The position numbers and the translations under genes are program-made. A DNA stretch of 64,000 nucleotides, taken from NCBI RefSeq assembly GCF_001544975.2, contig NZ_FCOG02000020.1, positions 62,001 to 126,000 of the forward strand, read 5' to 3'. The stretch is from Caballeronia arationis (GTDB taxonomy: Bacteria; Pseudomonadota; Gammaproteobacteria; Burkholderiales; Burkholderiaceae). A model generated the notes under the pieces. It saw only the letters and a list, made by a program, of their open reading frames with translations. It was not told the DNA's origin and searched no databases. Shown piece after piece: positions 1 to 8,703 of the stretch (its first letter is position 1; the number at the start of each line of letters is the position of its first letter).

Positions 1-180
1 CAGGCGAAGGAGAAAAAGGTCGATGTGGCAACCCTGCCCAAGGACCGTCGCGAGTCCTATTGCAAGGCAACTTTCGTGACCAAGGCGAACGTCCAGGACG
101 TCATGAAGCGTGCGAGTGCGCCAGGTGTCGATTGGAACAATCTCTATGCCCGCGTCGCGGGTCCCGTGGTGTATCGATGA
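1..180 (+). CDS. C-terminus of ABC sugar-binding protein (partial)
   Basis: Only the last 59 residues are in the window; the reading frame is open from base 1 to the TGA at 178-180. The tail (ending VAGPVVYR) follows no recognisable motif. The gene is directly followed, with an ATGA overlap, by two permeases and a double ATPase of the ribose/xylose type. In such operons the first gene normally encodes the periplasmic substrate-binding protein, and that is the inference here. The 5' part lies outside the window, so signal peptide and ligand class cannot be judged. Confidence 0.6.
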   Translation, partial: QAKEKKVDVATLPKDRRESYCKATFVTKANVQDVMKRASAPGVDWNNLYARVAGPVVYR

Positions 181-1196
181 ACAAGCTGACCATAGCGCCC
201 ACCCGGCAGGCCATGTCCACAAGAACAACCGGAATTCCGATCGTATCGAAGCAGGCACTCGTGCGACGATTTGCACCGCTCCTGGTGCTGGTGGCGCTCG
301 GTCTTTGCATCGGCGCGCTGAACCACGACTTCTTCGATCCGATGAACCTGTCGCGGATCGCGGTGGGTTCCGCGATACCCCTCACCATCGCACTCGGCGC
401 CGCGTTCGTGATTCAGCTGGGCAGCATCGATCTGTCGGCCGAAGGCATTGTCGCGGTCGCGGCGATTGCGGTATCGATGCTGGTCGAGAACTCGTACAAC
501 GAGAACCACTTCGGGCTATGGGTGCTGGCCGTGGCGATCGCCGCAGGAATCGCGCTGGGTCTAGCCAATGGCGTGCTGCACGTGTTCCTGCGCATTCCCT
601 CGTTCATCACGACGTTGGCGATCGGCTTCGTTGCAACGGGGATCGGTACCGCGTGGCTGTCGGGGAACACGATCCGCGTGAGCGACCCGTCGCTGCGCGC
701 CATCGCGATCACGCGCTATCTGGGCGTGCCACTGTCCGTCTGGATCGCGGTGCTGATGCTCGGGGTCGCATGGTTCATCCACAAGCACACGCTGCTCGGT
801 CGTCACACCCTTGCGATCGGTGGCGGCGAGGATCTGGCGCGGCTGAGCGGGGTGCGCGTATCACGCGTGCGCATCGCAGTGTTCGCGCTGGCCGGGGCCT
901 TCTATGGCGTCGCGGGCATCCTCGCCGTCGCGCAGTACGGGCAGGGCCATGCGCGCATCGCCGACGGCCAGCTGTTCGTCGCAATCACGGCGATCGTGGT
1001 GGGCGGGACCTCGCTTGCAGGCGGCAACGGCAGCCCGATGAACACGCTGATCGGCACGTTGATCGTGATCGTACTGAGCAACGGCATGGTGCTGCTGGGT
1101 GTCCCGCCCTATGTGCAACAGGGCATCCAGGGTGTGTTGATCATCGCTGCCGTGACGCTCGCGCTGAATCGCTCGCGCCGGCGCATCGTCAAGTGA
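177..1196 (+). CDS. Sugar ABC transporter permease (RbsC/BPD_transp_2 family)
   Basis: Encodes a 339-residue inner-membrane protein with about 8-10 hydrophobic segments from residue 30 onward. The signature QLGSIDLSAEGIVA and the later VGGTSLAGGNGS stretch are typical of RbsC/XylH-type permeases, which form the membrane channel of carbohydrate ABC importers. The start is the ATG at 177, overlapping the upstream stop (ATGA), which implies translational coupling. An upstream in-frame start at 60 lies inside the previous gene and is unlikely. It probably pairs with the second permease at 2721 as a heterodimer. Substrate unknown. Confidence 0.9.
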   Translation: MNKLTIAPTRQAMSTRTTGIPIVSKQALVRRFAPLLVLVALGLCIGALNHDFFDPMNLSRIAVGSAIPLTIALGAAFVIQLGSIDLSAEGIVAVAAIAVSMLVENSYNENHFGLWVLAVAIAAGIALGLANGVLHVFLRIPSFITTLAIGFVATGIGTAWLSGNTIRVSDPSLRAIAITRYLGVPLSVWIAVLMLGVAWFIHKHTLLGRHTLAIGGGEDLARLSGVRVSRVRIAVFALAGAFYGVAGILAVAQYGQGHARIADGQLFVAITAIVVGGTSLAGGNGSPMNTLIGTLIVIVLSNGMVLLGVPPYVQQGIQGVLIIAAVTLALNRSRRRIVK

Positions 1197-1213
1197 GTGT
1201 GAGGAGAACAGAC

Positions 1214-2713
1214 ATGCTTTCACTCAAGAACGTCACCAAGCGCTTTCCGGGTGTACTCGCCCTGGACGACGTGTCGATCGAAGTCCGGCCGAATGAAATC
1301 GTCGGTCTGATCGGCGAGAACGGTGCGGGCAAGTCCACGCTGATGAAGCTGCTGACTGGTGCGTACCGCCAGGACACTGGCGAGATCGAGCTGGGCGGCA
1401 AGCCGCTCGTGATCCGTAACCCGCGCGATGCTACGTCCAAGGGCATCGCGATGGTCTATCAGGAGCAGTCGATTTTGCCCAACCTGACGGTCGCTGAAAA
1501 TCTGTTCCTCGGCCGTGAAGAAGAGTTTGTCACGTTCGGCCGTGTGAACTGGACCAAGCTCAAGCGCGCAGCCAGGAAGGAACTTGCCACGGTGCATCTG
1601 GACGTCGATCCGCTGACGCCGTGCGAGGACCTCTCGTTCGGCCAGCGACAGATGGTGGAACTCGCGAGAGCCTTGTCGCTCGCGAGCCGCACCGGCGGCA
1701 CGCCGATCATCCTGCTAGACGAGCCGACCTCCGTGCTCGAAGCCGGGGAGATCGAGATCCTGTTCGGCCTTGTGCGCGAACTCAAGTCGCGCGCGTCGTT
1801 CGTGTTCGTTTCGCATCGCCTGGATGAACTGCTGTCGCTCAGCGACCGGGTGTATGTGATGAAGGACGGCAAGGTGGTGTCGGAAATGGCTTCAGCTACT
1901 GCGTCGGTGGCGAAGCTCCACGAACTGATGGTCGGCCGGTCCCTGCACAGCGAGTACTACCGGGAGAACCTGCAAAAGCCTTGCCGCGCGGAAGTGGCCC
2001 TGTCGGTGCGCAATGCATCGCTGGGTCATGTGCTCGATGATGTGTCCTTCGAGGTTCGCTGCGGCGAAGTATTTGGCGTGGCAGGCGTGGTCGGGTCCGG
2101 GCGCGAGGAACTGTGCCGGGTCATCGCCGGGCTGGAAAAGCTCGATGCGGGGGAAGTAATGGTAGGCGCGACCCGCCTCAAGCCGCAGGCGAATCACGCG
2201 GTAGCGCTGGGCATCGGATACGTTCCGCGCGAGCGGAAGGTGGAGGGGCTCGTGACCCAGATGAGCGTTGCGCAAAACCTCACCCTGCCTCGCCTTGGCG
2301 CAGTCAGCCGTGCTGGCGTCGTGCGCAAGTCAAGCGAACGCGCGCTTGCCAACGAGTGGATCAAACGTCTGCACATCAAGACGCCGGGGCCCGACGCATC
2401 GTGCCGCAATCTCTCGGGCGGCAATCAGCAGAAGGTGGTGCTCGCGAAGTGGCGTTTCGCAGGCAGCCAGTTCCTGGTACTCGATCATCCGACGCGCGGC
2501 CTCGATGTCGGTGCGAAGGAGGAGGTTTATCAGCTGATCCGTGAACTGACGGCGGAAGGTGTCGCTGTCGTACTCACCGGCGATACGCTCGAAGAGATCC
2601 TGGGGCTCAGCCATCGCGTGATGGTCATGCGTGACGGCCGCGCGGAAAAGGTCCTGCCGTGCGAGGTGGGCTGTAAGCCCTCGCAAGTCGAAATCGTCGA
2701 ACACATGGTCTGA
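1214..2713 (+). CDS. Sugar ABC transporter ATP-binding protein (tandem NBDs)
   Basis: A 499-residue cytoplasmic ATPase with two nucleotide-binding domains, as in RbsA/XylG/MglA. The first half has Walker A GENGAGKST (about 35), signature LSFGQRQ and Walker B LLDEPTS. The second half has a degenerate Walker A (GVVGSGREE), signature LSGGNQQK and Walker B LVLDHPTRGLD, with His at the usual catalytic Glu position. The degenerate second site is normal for the family. A good ribosome site (GAGGAGA, 1201-1207) precedes the ATG. It sits between the two permease genes in one operon and powers import. Confidence 0.93.
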   Translation: MLSLKNVTKRFPGVLALDDVSIEVRPNEIVGLIGENGAGKSTLMKLLTGAYRQDTGEIELGGKPLVIRNPRDATSKGIAMVYQEQSILPNLTVAENLFLGREEEFVTFGRVNWTKLKRAARKELATVHLDVDPLTPCEDLSFGQRQMVELARALSLASRTGGTPIILLDEPTSVLEAGEIEILFGLVRELKSRASFVFVSHRLDELLSLSDRVYVMKDGKVVSEMASATASVAKLHELMVGRSLHSEYYRENLQKPCRAEVALSVRNASLGHVLDDVSFEVRCGEVFGVAGVVGSGREELCRVIAGLEKLDAGEVMVGATRLKPQANHAVALGIGYVPRERKVEGLVTQMSVAQNLTLPRLGAVSRAGVVRKSSERALANEWIKRLHIKTPGPDASCRNLSGGNQQKVVLAKWRFAGSQFLVLDHPTRGLDVGAKEEVYQLIRELTAEGVAVVLTGDTLEEILGLSHRVMVMRDGRAEKVLPCEVGCKPSQVEIVEHMV

Positions 2714-2720
2714 GGTCAAC

Positions 2721-3680
2721 ATGCCACAACTGAACGCTTCACTCGCGGCCAAGCTGCGCGACAACGCGCCCTTTCTCGCTCTCATCGTGCTGTACGTGCT
2801 GATCGAGATCGCGCAGCCGAGCTTCCTGGCACCTTCGACGCAACTCGGCTTGCTCGCCGACAGTTCGACGCTCTTCATCATGGCGGCTGGCACGACCTTT
2901 GTCGTGTTGCTCGGGAGCATCGACCTTTCGCTGCAGGCGGTCGCGTCATTATCGAGCGTGATCGTCGCGATGCTGCTGCCGCGTTACGGGGCGCTGGCCG
3001 CGGTCGTCGCGCTCGCTGCATCGTTCGGCATCGGCCTGTTTAGCGGCGTGATCCAGACCGTCCTGCGGATTCCGTCTTTCATCGCGACGCTTGCGGTGGG
3101 CGGGATTGCGTCGGCGGCTGCGCTGACGCTCTCCGGTACCCGCTCCATCGGTATCAGCGACGAGATGCGCAACGCATCGCTCGGCTGGACCACCGGCTCC
3201 TCGTTCGGTGTGCCGCACGAAATCCTGCTTGGCATTGCAGTGTTCGCATTCTGTGTGTTCCTGCATCGCTCGACGGTGTTCGGTCGGCGTACGGATGCGA
3301 TCGGCGCGGGCGAGCCAGCGGCAATCGCGTCGGGCGTGCGCGTGTCGGTGACCAAATGCCTCGTGTTCGGGACATCGTCGTTCTTTGCCGGGCTCGCGGG
3401 TGTCGTGATGGCAGGGCGCCTCGGAAGCGGATCGCCCACTTTGGCGGACCAGTTCCTGCTTCCCGCGATTGCTGCGGTGATTGTCGGCGGCACGGCGCTG
3501 ACGGGTGGGGCAGGCGGCATCGGCCGGACACTGGTCGGTGCGCTCCTCGTGTCAGTGGCGCGCGTGGGCATGACGTTCGTCGGCATCAGCGTGTTCGCGC
3601 AGCAGATCGTGTTCGGGCTGATCTTGATCGTCGCGGTGACGGTCGCTTTCGATCGTTCGAAGGTGCTGGTCATCAAGTAA
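2721..3680 (+). CDS. Second sugar ABC transporter permease
   Basis: A 319-residue RbsC-type permease. The conserved LLGSIDLSLQAVASLS motif and VGGTALTGGAGG stretch match the permease at 177, so the two are paralogous partners. The start ATG at 2721 lies 7 bases after the ATPase stop and is preceded by GAGG. Two different permeases with one double ATPase suggests a heterodimeric channel, as in several polyol or pentose importers. This closes the transport operon: a 52-base gap with a fresh ribosome site leads to etfB. Confidence 0.9.
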   Translation: MPQLNASLAAKLRDNAPFLALIVLYVLIEIAQPSFLAPSTQLGLLADSSTLFIMAAGTTFVVLLGSIDLSLQAVASLSSVIVAMLLPRYGALAAVVALAASFGIGLFSGVIQTVLRIPSFIATLAVGGIASAAALTLSGTRSIGISDEMRNASLGWTTGSSFGVPHEILLGIAVFAFCVFLHRSTVFGRRTDAIGAGEPAAIASGVRVSVTKCLVFGTSSFFAGLAGVVMAGRLGSGSPTLADQFLLPAIAAVIVGGTALTGGAGGIGRTLVGALLVSVARVGMTFVGISVFAQQIVFGLILIVAVTVAFDRSKVLVIK

Positions 3681-3732
3681 ATTTCGATGCGGCCTGCTTC
3701 GCTCGGGCTATTGTTGAAGGAAGGGTTTGAAC

Positions 3733-4482
3733 ATGAAAATTCTGGTGACGGTTAAGAGAGTGGTCGACTACAACGTCAAGGTTCGCGTGAAGTCGGATGG
3801 AAGCGGTGTCGATATCGCGAACGTGAAGATGTCGATGAATCCGTTCGATGAGATTGCGGTCGAAGAAGCGGTGCGTTTGCGCGAGGCGGGCATTGCGACT
3901 GAAGTCGTAGCCGTGTCGTGCGGCGTGACGCAATGTCAGGAGACGCTGCGTACGGCGATGGCGATCGGCGCGGATCGCGGGATTCTCGTCGAATCGGCTG
4001 ATGAATTGCAGCCGCTGGCCGTCGCGAAGATTCTGAAGGCGCTTGTGGACAAGGAACAGCCTCAACTGGTGATCCTCGGCAAGCAAGCCATCGACGACGA
4101 TTCGAATCAGACCGGTCAGATGCTGGCTGCGCTGACGGGATTGCCGCAGGCGACGTTTGCATCGAAAGTGGTTGTCGCAGACGGCAAAGCGACCGTTGCG
4201 CGCGAAGTCGATGGTGGATCGGAAACGCTCTCGCTGAAGTTGCCCGCAGTCATCACCACCGACCTGCGCCTGAACGAACCGCGCTACGTCACGCTGCCCA
4301 ACATCATGAAGGCGAAGAAGAAGCCTTTGGAAACGCTGAAGCCCGCGGACCTCGGCGTCGATGTCGCGCCGCGTCTGAAGACCCTGAAAGTCGCCGAGCC
4401 GCCCAAGCGCTCCGCCGGCGTGATGGTGCCGGACGTGAAGACGCTGGTCGAGAAGCTCAAGACCGAAGCCAAAGTGCTGTAA
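3733..4482 (+). CDS. etfB: Electron transfer flavoprotein beta subunit
   Basis: A 249-residue protein starting [13 protein letters not shown], the classic EtfB N-terminus. The motif around residues 108-125 ([16 protein letters not shown]) is the AMP/adenine-binding region, and the C-terminal tail (KTLVEKLK) is typical. With EtfA it carries electrons from acyl-CoA and other flavin dehydrogenases to ETF-quinone oxidoreductase. The ATG at 3733 is chosen over a TTG six bases upstream because the GAAGGAAGGG ribosome site (3716-3725) is correctly spaced. It is 11 bases upstream of etfA, clearly co-transcribed. Confidence 0.95.
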   Translation: MKILVTVKRVVDYNVKVRVKSDGSGVDIANVKMSMNPFDEIAVEEAVRLREAGIATEVVAVSCGVTQCQETLRTAMAIGADRGILVESADELQPLAVAKILKALVDKEQPQLVILGKQAIDDDSNQTGQMLAALTGLPQATFASKVVVADGKATVAREVDGGSETLSLKLPAVITTDLRLNEPRYVTLPNIMKAKKKPLETLKPADLGVDVAPRLKTLKVAEPPKRSAGVMVPDVKTLVEKLKTEAKVL

Positions 4483-4493
4483 AGGGAAAGGAC

Positions 4494-5426
4494 ATGACCA
4501 TTCTGGTAATCGCAGAACATGAGAACGCATCGATCAAGGCAGCGACGCTGAATACGGTTGCAGCTGCTTCGAAGATCGGTGGCGACGTTCATGTGCTTGT
4601 GGCAGGTTCGAACGCGCAGGCTGCAGCCGATGCTGCCGCGAGGATCGCGGGTGTTTCCAAAGTGCTGCTCGCCGATGCGCCGCAACTCGCCGACGGGCTG
4701 GCCGAGAACATCGACGGCACGGTGCTGAATATTGCGAAGGATTATTCGCACATCCTCGCGCCCGCTACGGCCTACGGTAAAAACATCGCGCCGCGTATCG
4801 CCGCGCATCTGGACGTCGCCCAGATCAGCGACATCACGGCAGTACACAGCGCCGACACCTTCGAGCGCCCCATCTACGCCGGCAACGCCATCGCAACGGT
4901 GCAATCGAGCGATCCGATCAAGGTGATCACGGTGCGTTCGACCGGCTTCGATCCGGTGGCAGCCGAAGGCGGCAGCGCATCGGTCGAGAAGATCGAAGCG
5001 GCGGCGGACGCAGGCATTTCGCAGTTCGTCAGTCGTAAACTGACTAAACTCGATCGCCCGGAACTGACGAGCGCGACCATCATCGTGTCGGGTGGCCGCG
5101 GTCTCGGCAACGGCGAGAACTACACGAAAGTGCTCGAACCGCTCGCCGATAAACTCGGCGCGGCACTCGGCGCATCGCGTGCCGCAGTCGATGCGGGCTT
5201 CGTCCCGAACGATTATCAGGTCGGCCAAACCGGCAAGATCGTCGCGCCGCAGTTGTATGTGGCAGTCGGCATCTCGGGCGCCATTCAACATTTGGACGGC
5301 ATGAAGGACAGCAAGGTCATCGTCGCGATCAACAAGGACGCAGAAGCCCCGATCTTCGGTGTCGCCGACTATGGCCTCGTCGGCGATCTGTTCAATGTCG
5401 TGCCGGAACTTGCCGCCACGCTCTGA
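4494..5426 (+). CDS. etfA: Electron transfer flavoprotein alpha subunit
   Basis: A 310-residue protein. The N-terminal half is the Rossmann-like ETF domain (TILVIAEHENA). The C-terminal FAD domain carries the diagnostic VGQTGKIVAPQLYVAVGISG (about 242-261) and the following AINKD...PIF segment that binds FAD. Its length is normal for bacterial EtfA. It forms the heterodimer with EtfB immediately upstream. AGGGAAAGG precedes the ATG. No ETF dehydrogenase or acyl-CoA dehydrogenase is adjacent, so the electron donor cannot be inferred from context. Confidence 0.95.
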   Translation: MTILVIAEHENASIKAATLNTVAAASKIGGDVHVLVAGSNAQAAADAAARIAGVSKVLLADAPQLADGLAENIDGTVLNIAKDYSHILAPATAYGKNIAPRIAAHLDVAQISDITAVHSADTFERPIYAGNAIATVQSSDPIKVITVRSTGFDPVAAEGGSASVEKIEAAADAGISQFVSRKLTKLDRPELTSATIIVSGGRGLGNGENYTKVLEPLADKLGAALGASRAAVDAGFVPNDYQVGQTGKIVAPQLYVAVGISGAIQHLDGMKDSKVIVAINKDAEAPIFGVADYGLVGDLFNVVPELAATL

Positions 5427-5440
5427 TCGAGGAGAGGCAG

Positions 5441-5989
5441 ATGGGACTCGCCACCGTCGAGCGCGAACTGCTTCACACGCGACGCGTTGAATTGCGCGGC
5501 TACAAGCGAAAGGATGGCCTGTACGACATCGAAGGCCATCTCGTCGATACGAAGACCTATGACCGCGTGTCGCACGGCGTCACGCGCAGCGCAGGCGATC
5601 CGATTCACGAAATGTCCCTCTGTCTGACGGTCAGCACCGCTTTCCTGATCGTCGGCGCTCGCGCCGAATCCACCGTCGTTCCGTACGCAGGATTTTGTGA
5701 GCGCGTCGCGCCCGACTACCGGAAGCTGATCGGCATGACGATTTCAGCGGGATTCATGCGCGAGGTGCGCGGACTGTTCGGCGGCGCGAACGGCTGCTCG
5801 CACCTGACCGAACTGATCGGCGCGGTAGCGACGGCGGCCTTTCAGACCATGAGCGAAGAGATCAACGCGTCGACCGACCGCCAGCCGTTTCAGCTCGACG
5901 GCTGCCACGCGCTGCGCACCGAGGGCGACGCGGTCCGCCTGTTTTATCCGAAGTGGTATCGCGGTCCTCACTTGCAAACGGCCGGCTGA
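5441..5989 (+). CDS. DUF2889 family protein
   Basis: A 182-residue cytosolic protein of the DUF2889 type, recognised by the N-terminal RRVELRGYKRKDGLYDIEG, a central MTISAGFMREVRGLFGGANG and a conserved CSHLTELI. The family is of unknown function and recurs near aromatic or acyl-CoA catabolism genes in Burkholderiales. It lies 14 bases after etfA with GAGGAGAGG as ribosome site, so it is probably the third gene of the etf operon. Conserved Cys and His residues could bind a metal, but nothing proves this. Confidence 0.8.
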   Translation: MGLATVERELLHTRRVELRGYKRKDGLYDIEGHLVDTKTYDRVSHGVTRSAGDPIHEMSLCLTVSTAFLIVGARAESTVVPYAGFCERVAPDYRKLIGMTISAGFMREVRGLFGGANGCSHLTELIGAVATAAFQTMSEEINASTDRQPFQLDGCHALRTEGDAVRLFYPKWYRGPHLQTAG

Positions 5990-6049
5990 GCATCGCAAAT
6001 CGTCGCAAGCGCGCAGCCTCCCGAAGCCCAACCCACCGAACACGTATCG

Positions 6050-7294
6050 ATGAACGACCGGCAGACCGCACCGCTACAGCAAGCAAGCCTCGGCGCCCAG
6101 GTCGTGACGCTCGCCTGCACGCTTGCGATACAGGCCGTCGCCACCGCCGCCACGCTCGCGTTTCCGATCCTCGCGCCGGTGATTCCGGGCGTTCAGCCGG
6201 CCGCGGTCGGTGTGTTTCTCGCGGTGGTCTACTTCGGCGCGATGATCGGCAGCGTGATCGGCAGCGCGGTCGTGACAGGGCTCGGTCCCGTGAGGGCGTC
6301 GCAGGCGGCGCTCCTTCTGCAAGCGCTCGCGCTCGGGCTGCTGACCGTCGACAACCCCGGTCTGCGGCTCGTCGCAGCGCTCCTTTGCGGACTCGGCTAC
6401 GGGCCGATCACTCCGGCAAGCTCGCAGATCCTCGCGCGCACCACGCCTGCTGCGCGCATGGGCATCGCCTTCTCGCTCAAGCAGACGGGCGTGCCGCTCG
6501 GCGGATTGCTCACCGGCGTAGCCTTGCCGCTGATCGCGACATTCTTTTCATGGAAGACCGGGCTGGCAGGGCTCGCCGTGCTCGCGGCGACGGTCTCGCT
6601 CATCAGCAGCCCGCTTCGGACCCTCGACGCCGAAGCGACCGGACGCCTCGTCATCTCGAAGACCTGGTACCGGCCGATCGCCGAGGTCCTCGCCCATCCG
6701 CAACTGCGCTCGATGGCCGTCGTCTCGTTGCTGTTCTCCGCGTGCCAGTTGTCGGTGAGCGGCTACCTGATGGCGTTCCTGCATCGCGAGGCCGGCATGG
6801 GGCTCGCGCAAGCGGGTGTGATCTACGCTGTCGCGCAGGGCGCGGGCATCGCCGGACGCTTGCTGTGGGGTCATCTCGCCGATCGCATCGGCTCGTCGCG
6901 ACGGGTTCTGATGGCCGTATGCGTGCTCATGGCGCTGAGTTGCGTGGCGACGGGATCTTTCTCGTCGCACTGGGGCATCGCAGCGCTGTGCATCGTGTCC
7001 GCGGTTTTCGGCGCGACGGCAATCGGATGGAATGGCGTGTTCCTTGGCGAACTGGCACGGCTGGCGCCGCGCGGCGCGGTCGCCTCGGTCACCGGTGGCG
7101 CGCTGTTCTTCACGTATTTCGGCGTGGTCGCGGGTCCGCCCGCCTTCGGCTATCTCGCCGACCGCACCAGCAGCCTCGGGTTCGCCTATGTCGCGCTCGG
7201 CGTCGTGCCGTGCATTGCGCTCGCGCTGCTGTTTCTCCCGGATCGTGCGATGCGGCAGCGTGCGGTCGAAAAGCCGGGGTGCAGCAGCCAGTGA
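6050..7294 (+). CDS. MFS transporter (YbfB/CynX-like)
   Basis: A 414-residue integral membrane protein with about 12 hydrophobic segments. It has an MFS-type GHLADRIGSSRRV loop between helices of the second half. The general shape (short N-terminus, proline/glycine-rich helices, AFSLKQTGVPLGG in helix 5) resembles cyanate/YbfB-type MFS porters. The substrate is not identifiable. It starts 60 bases after the DUF2889 gene in the same direction, so it may share its transcript. It is convergent with the doxX-like gene. Confidence 0.85.
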   Translation: MNDRQTAPLQQASLGAQVVTLACTLAIQAVATAATLAFPILAPVIPGVQPAAVGVFLAVVYFGAMIGSVIGSAVVTGLGPVRASQAALLLQALALGLLTVDNPGLRLVAALLCGLGYGPITPASSQILARTTPAARMGIAFSLKQTGVPLGGLLTGVALPLIATFFSWKTGLAGLAVLAATVSLISSPLRTLDAEATGRLVISKTWYRPIAEVLAHPQLRSMAVVSLLFSACQLSVSGYLMAFLHREAGMGLAQAGVIYAVAQGAGIAGRLLWGHLADRIGSSRRVLMAVCVLMALSCVATGSFSSHWGIAALCIVSAVFGATAIGWNGVFLGELARLAPRGAVASVTGGALFFTYFGVVAGPPAFGYLADRTSSLGFAYVALGVVPCIALALLFLPDRAMRQRAVEKPGCSSQ

Positions 7295-7310
7295 AATGGC
7301 CGGGCGACGG

Positions 7311-7724
7311 TCACCGTCTGTCGACCGAATACCGGCCCGCGCCCGTGACGCACAGCAGTAGCAGGCCGCCCATGATGCTCACGTTCTTGTAGAAGTTGAT
7401 CATGTTCGCCATGCGTTCGCCGTCTGCCATCGTCCAGAACGGATGGCCGATCAGCGCAGTGCCGAGCGTGTACAGCGCGAAGATCAGCGCCAGCGGCCGC
7501 GTATAGAACCCGACCACGATCGAAATGCCGGCAAAGAACTCCATCACGATCGCGACAGCCGCAGAAAGCGCGGGGATCGGCGCGCCCTCCTTCGCCATGT
7601 AGGCGACGGTGCCCGAGTAAGCGGTCAGCTTGCTCCAGCCGAAGATCAAGAACAGGACCATCAGCAGGATGCGGGCGATCAGGATCAGCTCGTCCTTGCG
7701 GTTCTCGAAGAGGGTGTATCGCAT
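7311..7724 (-). CDS. DoxX family membrane protein
   Basis: A 137-residue protein with four predicted transmembrane helices. The core LLMVLFLIFGWSKL, VVGFYTRPLALIFALYTLGTALIGHPFW and the final NFYKNVSIMGGLLLL are hallmarks of DoxX/YqjF proteins, membrane components linked to thiol or quinone redox homeostasis. The N-terminal RYTLFENRKDELILI is typical of the Burkholderia members. Monocistronic: it is convergent with the MFS gene and separated from the upstream gntR by 84 bases. Confidence 0.9.
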   Translation of the reverse strand: MRYTLFENRKDELILIARILLMVLFLIFGWSKLTAYSGTVAYMAKEGAPIPALSAAVAIVMEFFAGISIVVGFYTRPLALIFALYTLGTALIGHPFWTMADGERMANMINFYKNVSIMGGLLLLCVTGAGRYSVDRR

Positions 7725-7808
7725 GATGGATCGCTCCCTGATGTTCCCGGCGGCGCCGGAACTTCGTTAGAGACTTTGCTGCCGCTCGCACCGAGGCTAC
7801 AGCATCGA

Positions 7809-8531
7809 CTATCGCGATGCCTCGGCCGAAGCAGCCTCGCCCGACCCCACCGACGCGCGCGTGCGATCCAGCACGGACATGACTTCGCGCGCCGTGTTCT
7901 CGGAATGCGTGCGCAGAATCTGCGGAAGGCCTTCGTGCGCGGGGTCGACGAGCGCGGCGAGAATCGCCTCGTGCTCCGCGAGCGATTCCGCCCAGCGCAG
8001 CGTATCGGCGTTTGCCGCGCCGCGCGCGCGATGCACCTTCGACATCAGCGACCCATAGATACCCGAGAGCACCGGATTGCCGCCGGCATCGACAATCATC
8101 TGGTGAATCTGCTGATTCAGACGGAAGTATTCCACCCGCTTGCCCGCTTCGTGACACTCGATCATCCGCCGATGCTTCGCGGTGATCGCCGCGACCTCGG
8201 ACGCATCGACGCGCTGCCGCACCAGCTCGCCCGCCATCGCTTCGAGGCCGTGCAGCAGTTCGAAGGTGGCGGCGAGGTCGTCGAGATCGATTGGCGCCAC
8301 GCGATAGCCGATGTACTGGCGATGCGTCACCGCGCCTTCCGCGACGAGCACCTTCAGCGCTTCGCGCAGCGGCGTCTTCGAAACGTCGAAGGCGATGCTC
8401 AGTTCCTTTTCGTCGATGCGCGCGCCGGGCGGCAATTCGCCCTCGTCGATCATCACGCGCAGGCGCGCGGCGATCTCCGCGGCCATGCCGCGGGTACGCA
8501 CAAGCAACGGAGTCCGGGTGGTGGGGTTCAT
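7809..8531 (-). CDS. GntR/FCD family transcriptional regulator
   Basis: A 240-residue regulator. The N-terminal winged helix-turn-helix contains DEKELSIAFDVSKTPLREAL (about 41-60). The C-terminal all-helical FCD ligand-binding domain has the metal-binding pattern LNQQIHQMIVDAGGNP plus later His residues (LAEHEAIL). FadR/FCD regulators usually repress adjacent catabolic operons until they bind an organic acid. The start is the ATG at 8531 (MNPTTRTPLL); a further in-frame start at 8588 would add 19 residues of poor conservation. Divergent from the hydantoinase operon, which it most likely controls. Confidence 0.9.
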   Translation of the reverse strand: MNPTTRTPLLVRTRGMAAEIAARLRVMIDEGELPPGARIDEKELSIAFDVSKTPLREALKVLVAEGAVTHRQYIGYRVAPIDLDDLAATFELLHGLEAMAGELVRQRVDASEVAAITAKHRRMIECHEAGKRVEYFRLNQQIHQMIVDAGGNPVLSGIYGSLMSKVHRARGAANADTLRWAESLAEHEAILAALVDPAHEGLPQILRTHSENTAREVMSVLDRTRASVGSGEAASAEASR

Positions 8532-8611
8532 GATGGTGCCAAGCTTATCACGATATCGGTGCTTACCCTGCACCACGTTAGCGCACATATAAATTCAATA
8601 AAACCAAGTGT

Positions 8612-8649
8612 TTACACTGTTTGTAATTATAAATTTCTAATCTTATACT
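8612..8649 (+). promoter_or_regulatory. Promoter of the hydantoinase operon with overlapping operator
   Basis: TTGTAA (8621-8626) and TATACT (8644-8649) are separated by exactly 17 bases, a good sigma-70 promoter in an AT-rich stretch, about 55 bases before the MFS start at 8704. The inverted repeat TTACA-N5-TGTAA (8612-8626) covers the -35 box. Its position between gntR and the operon, overlapping the promoter, suits a GntR-family repressor site. Binding is inferred. Confidence 0.6.
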
Positions 8650-8703
8650 CTGTCCAACGTTGCGCGACGTCACGAAAACATCCGTCCATCCTGGAGTCCG
8701 TTC

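Noticed and set aside
110..2713. One long frame reading through the permease region and then the whole ATPase, as if a fusion
   Set aside because: The first 368 residues are the permease read in the wrong frame (Arg-rich, no hydrophobic helices). A good ribosome site and ATG at 1214 define the ATPase.
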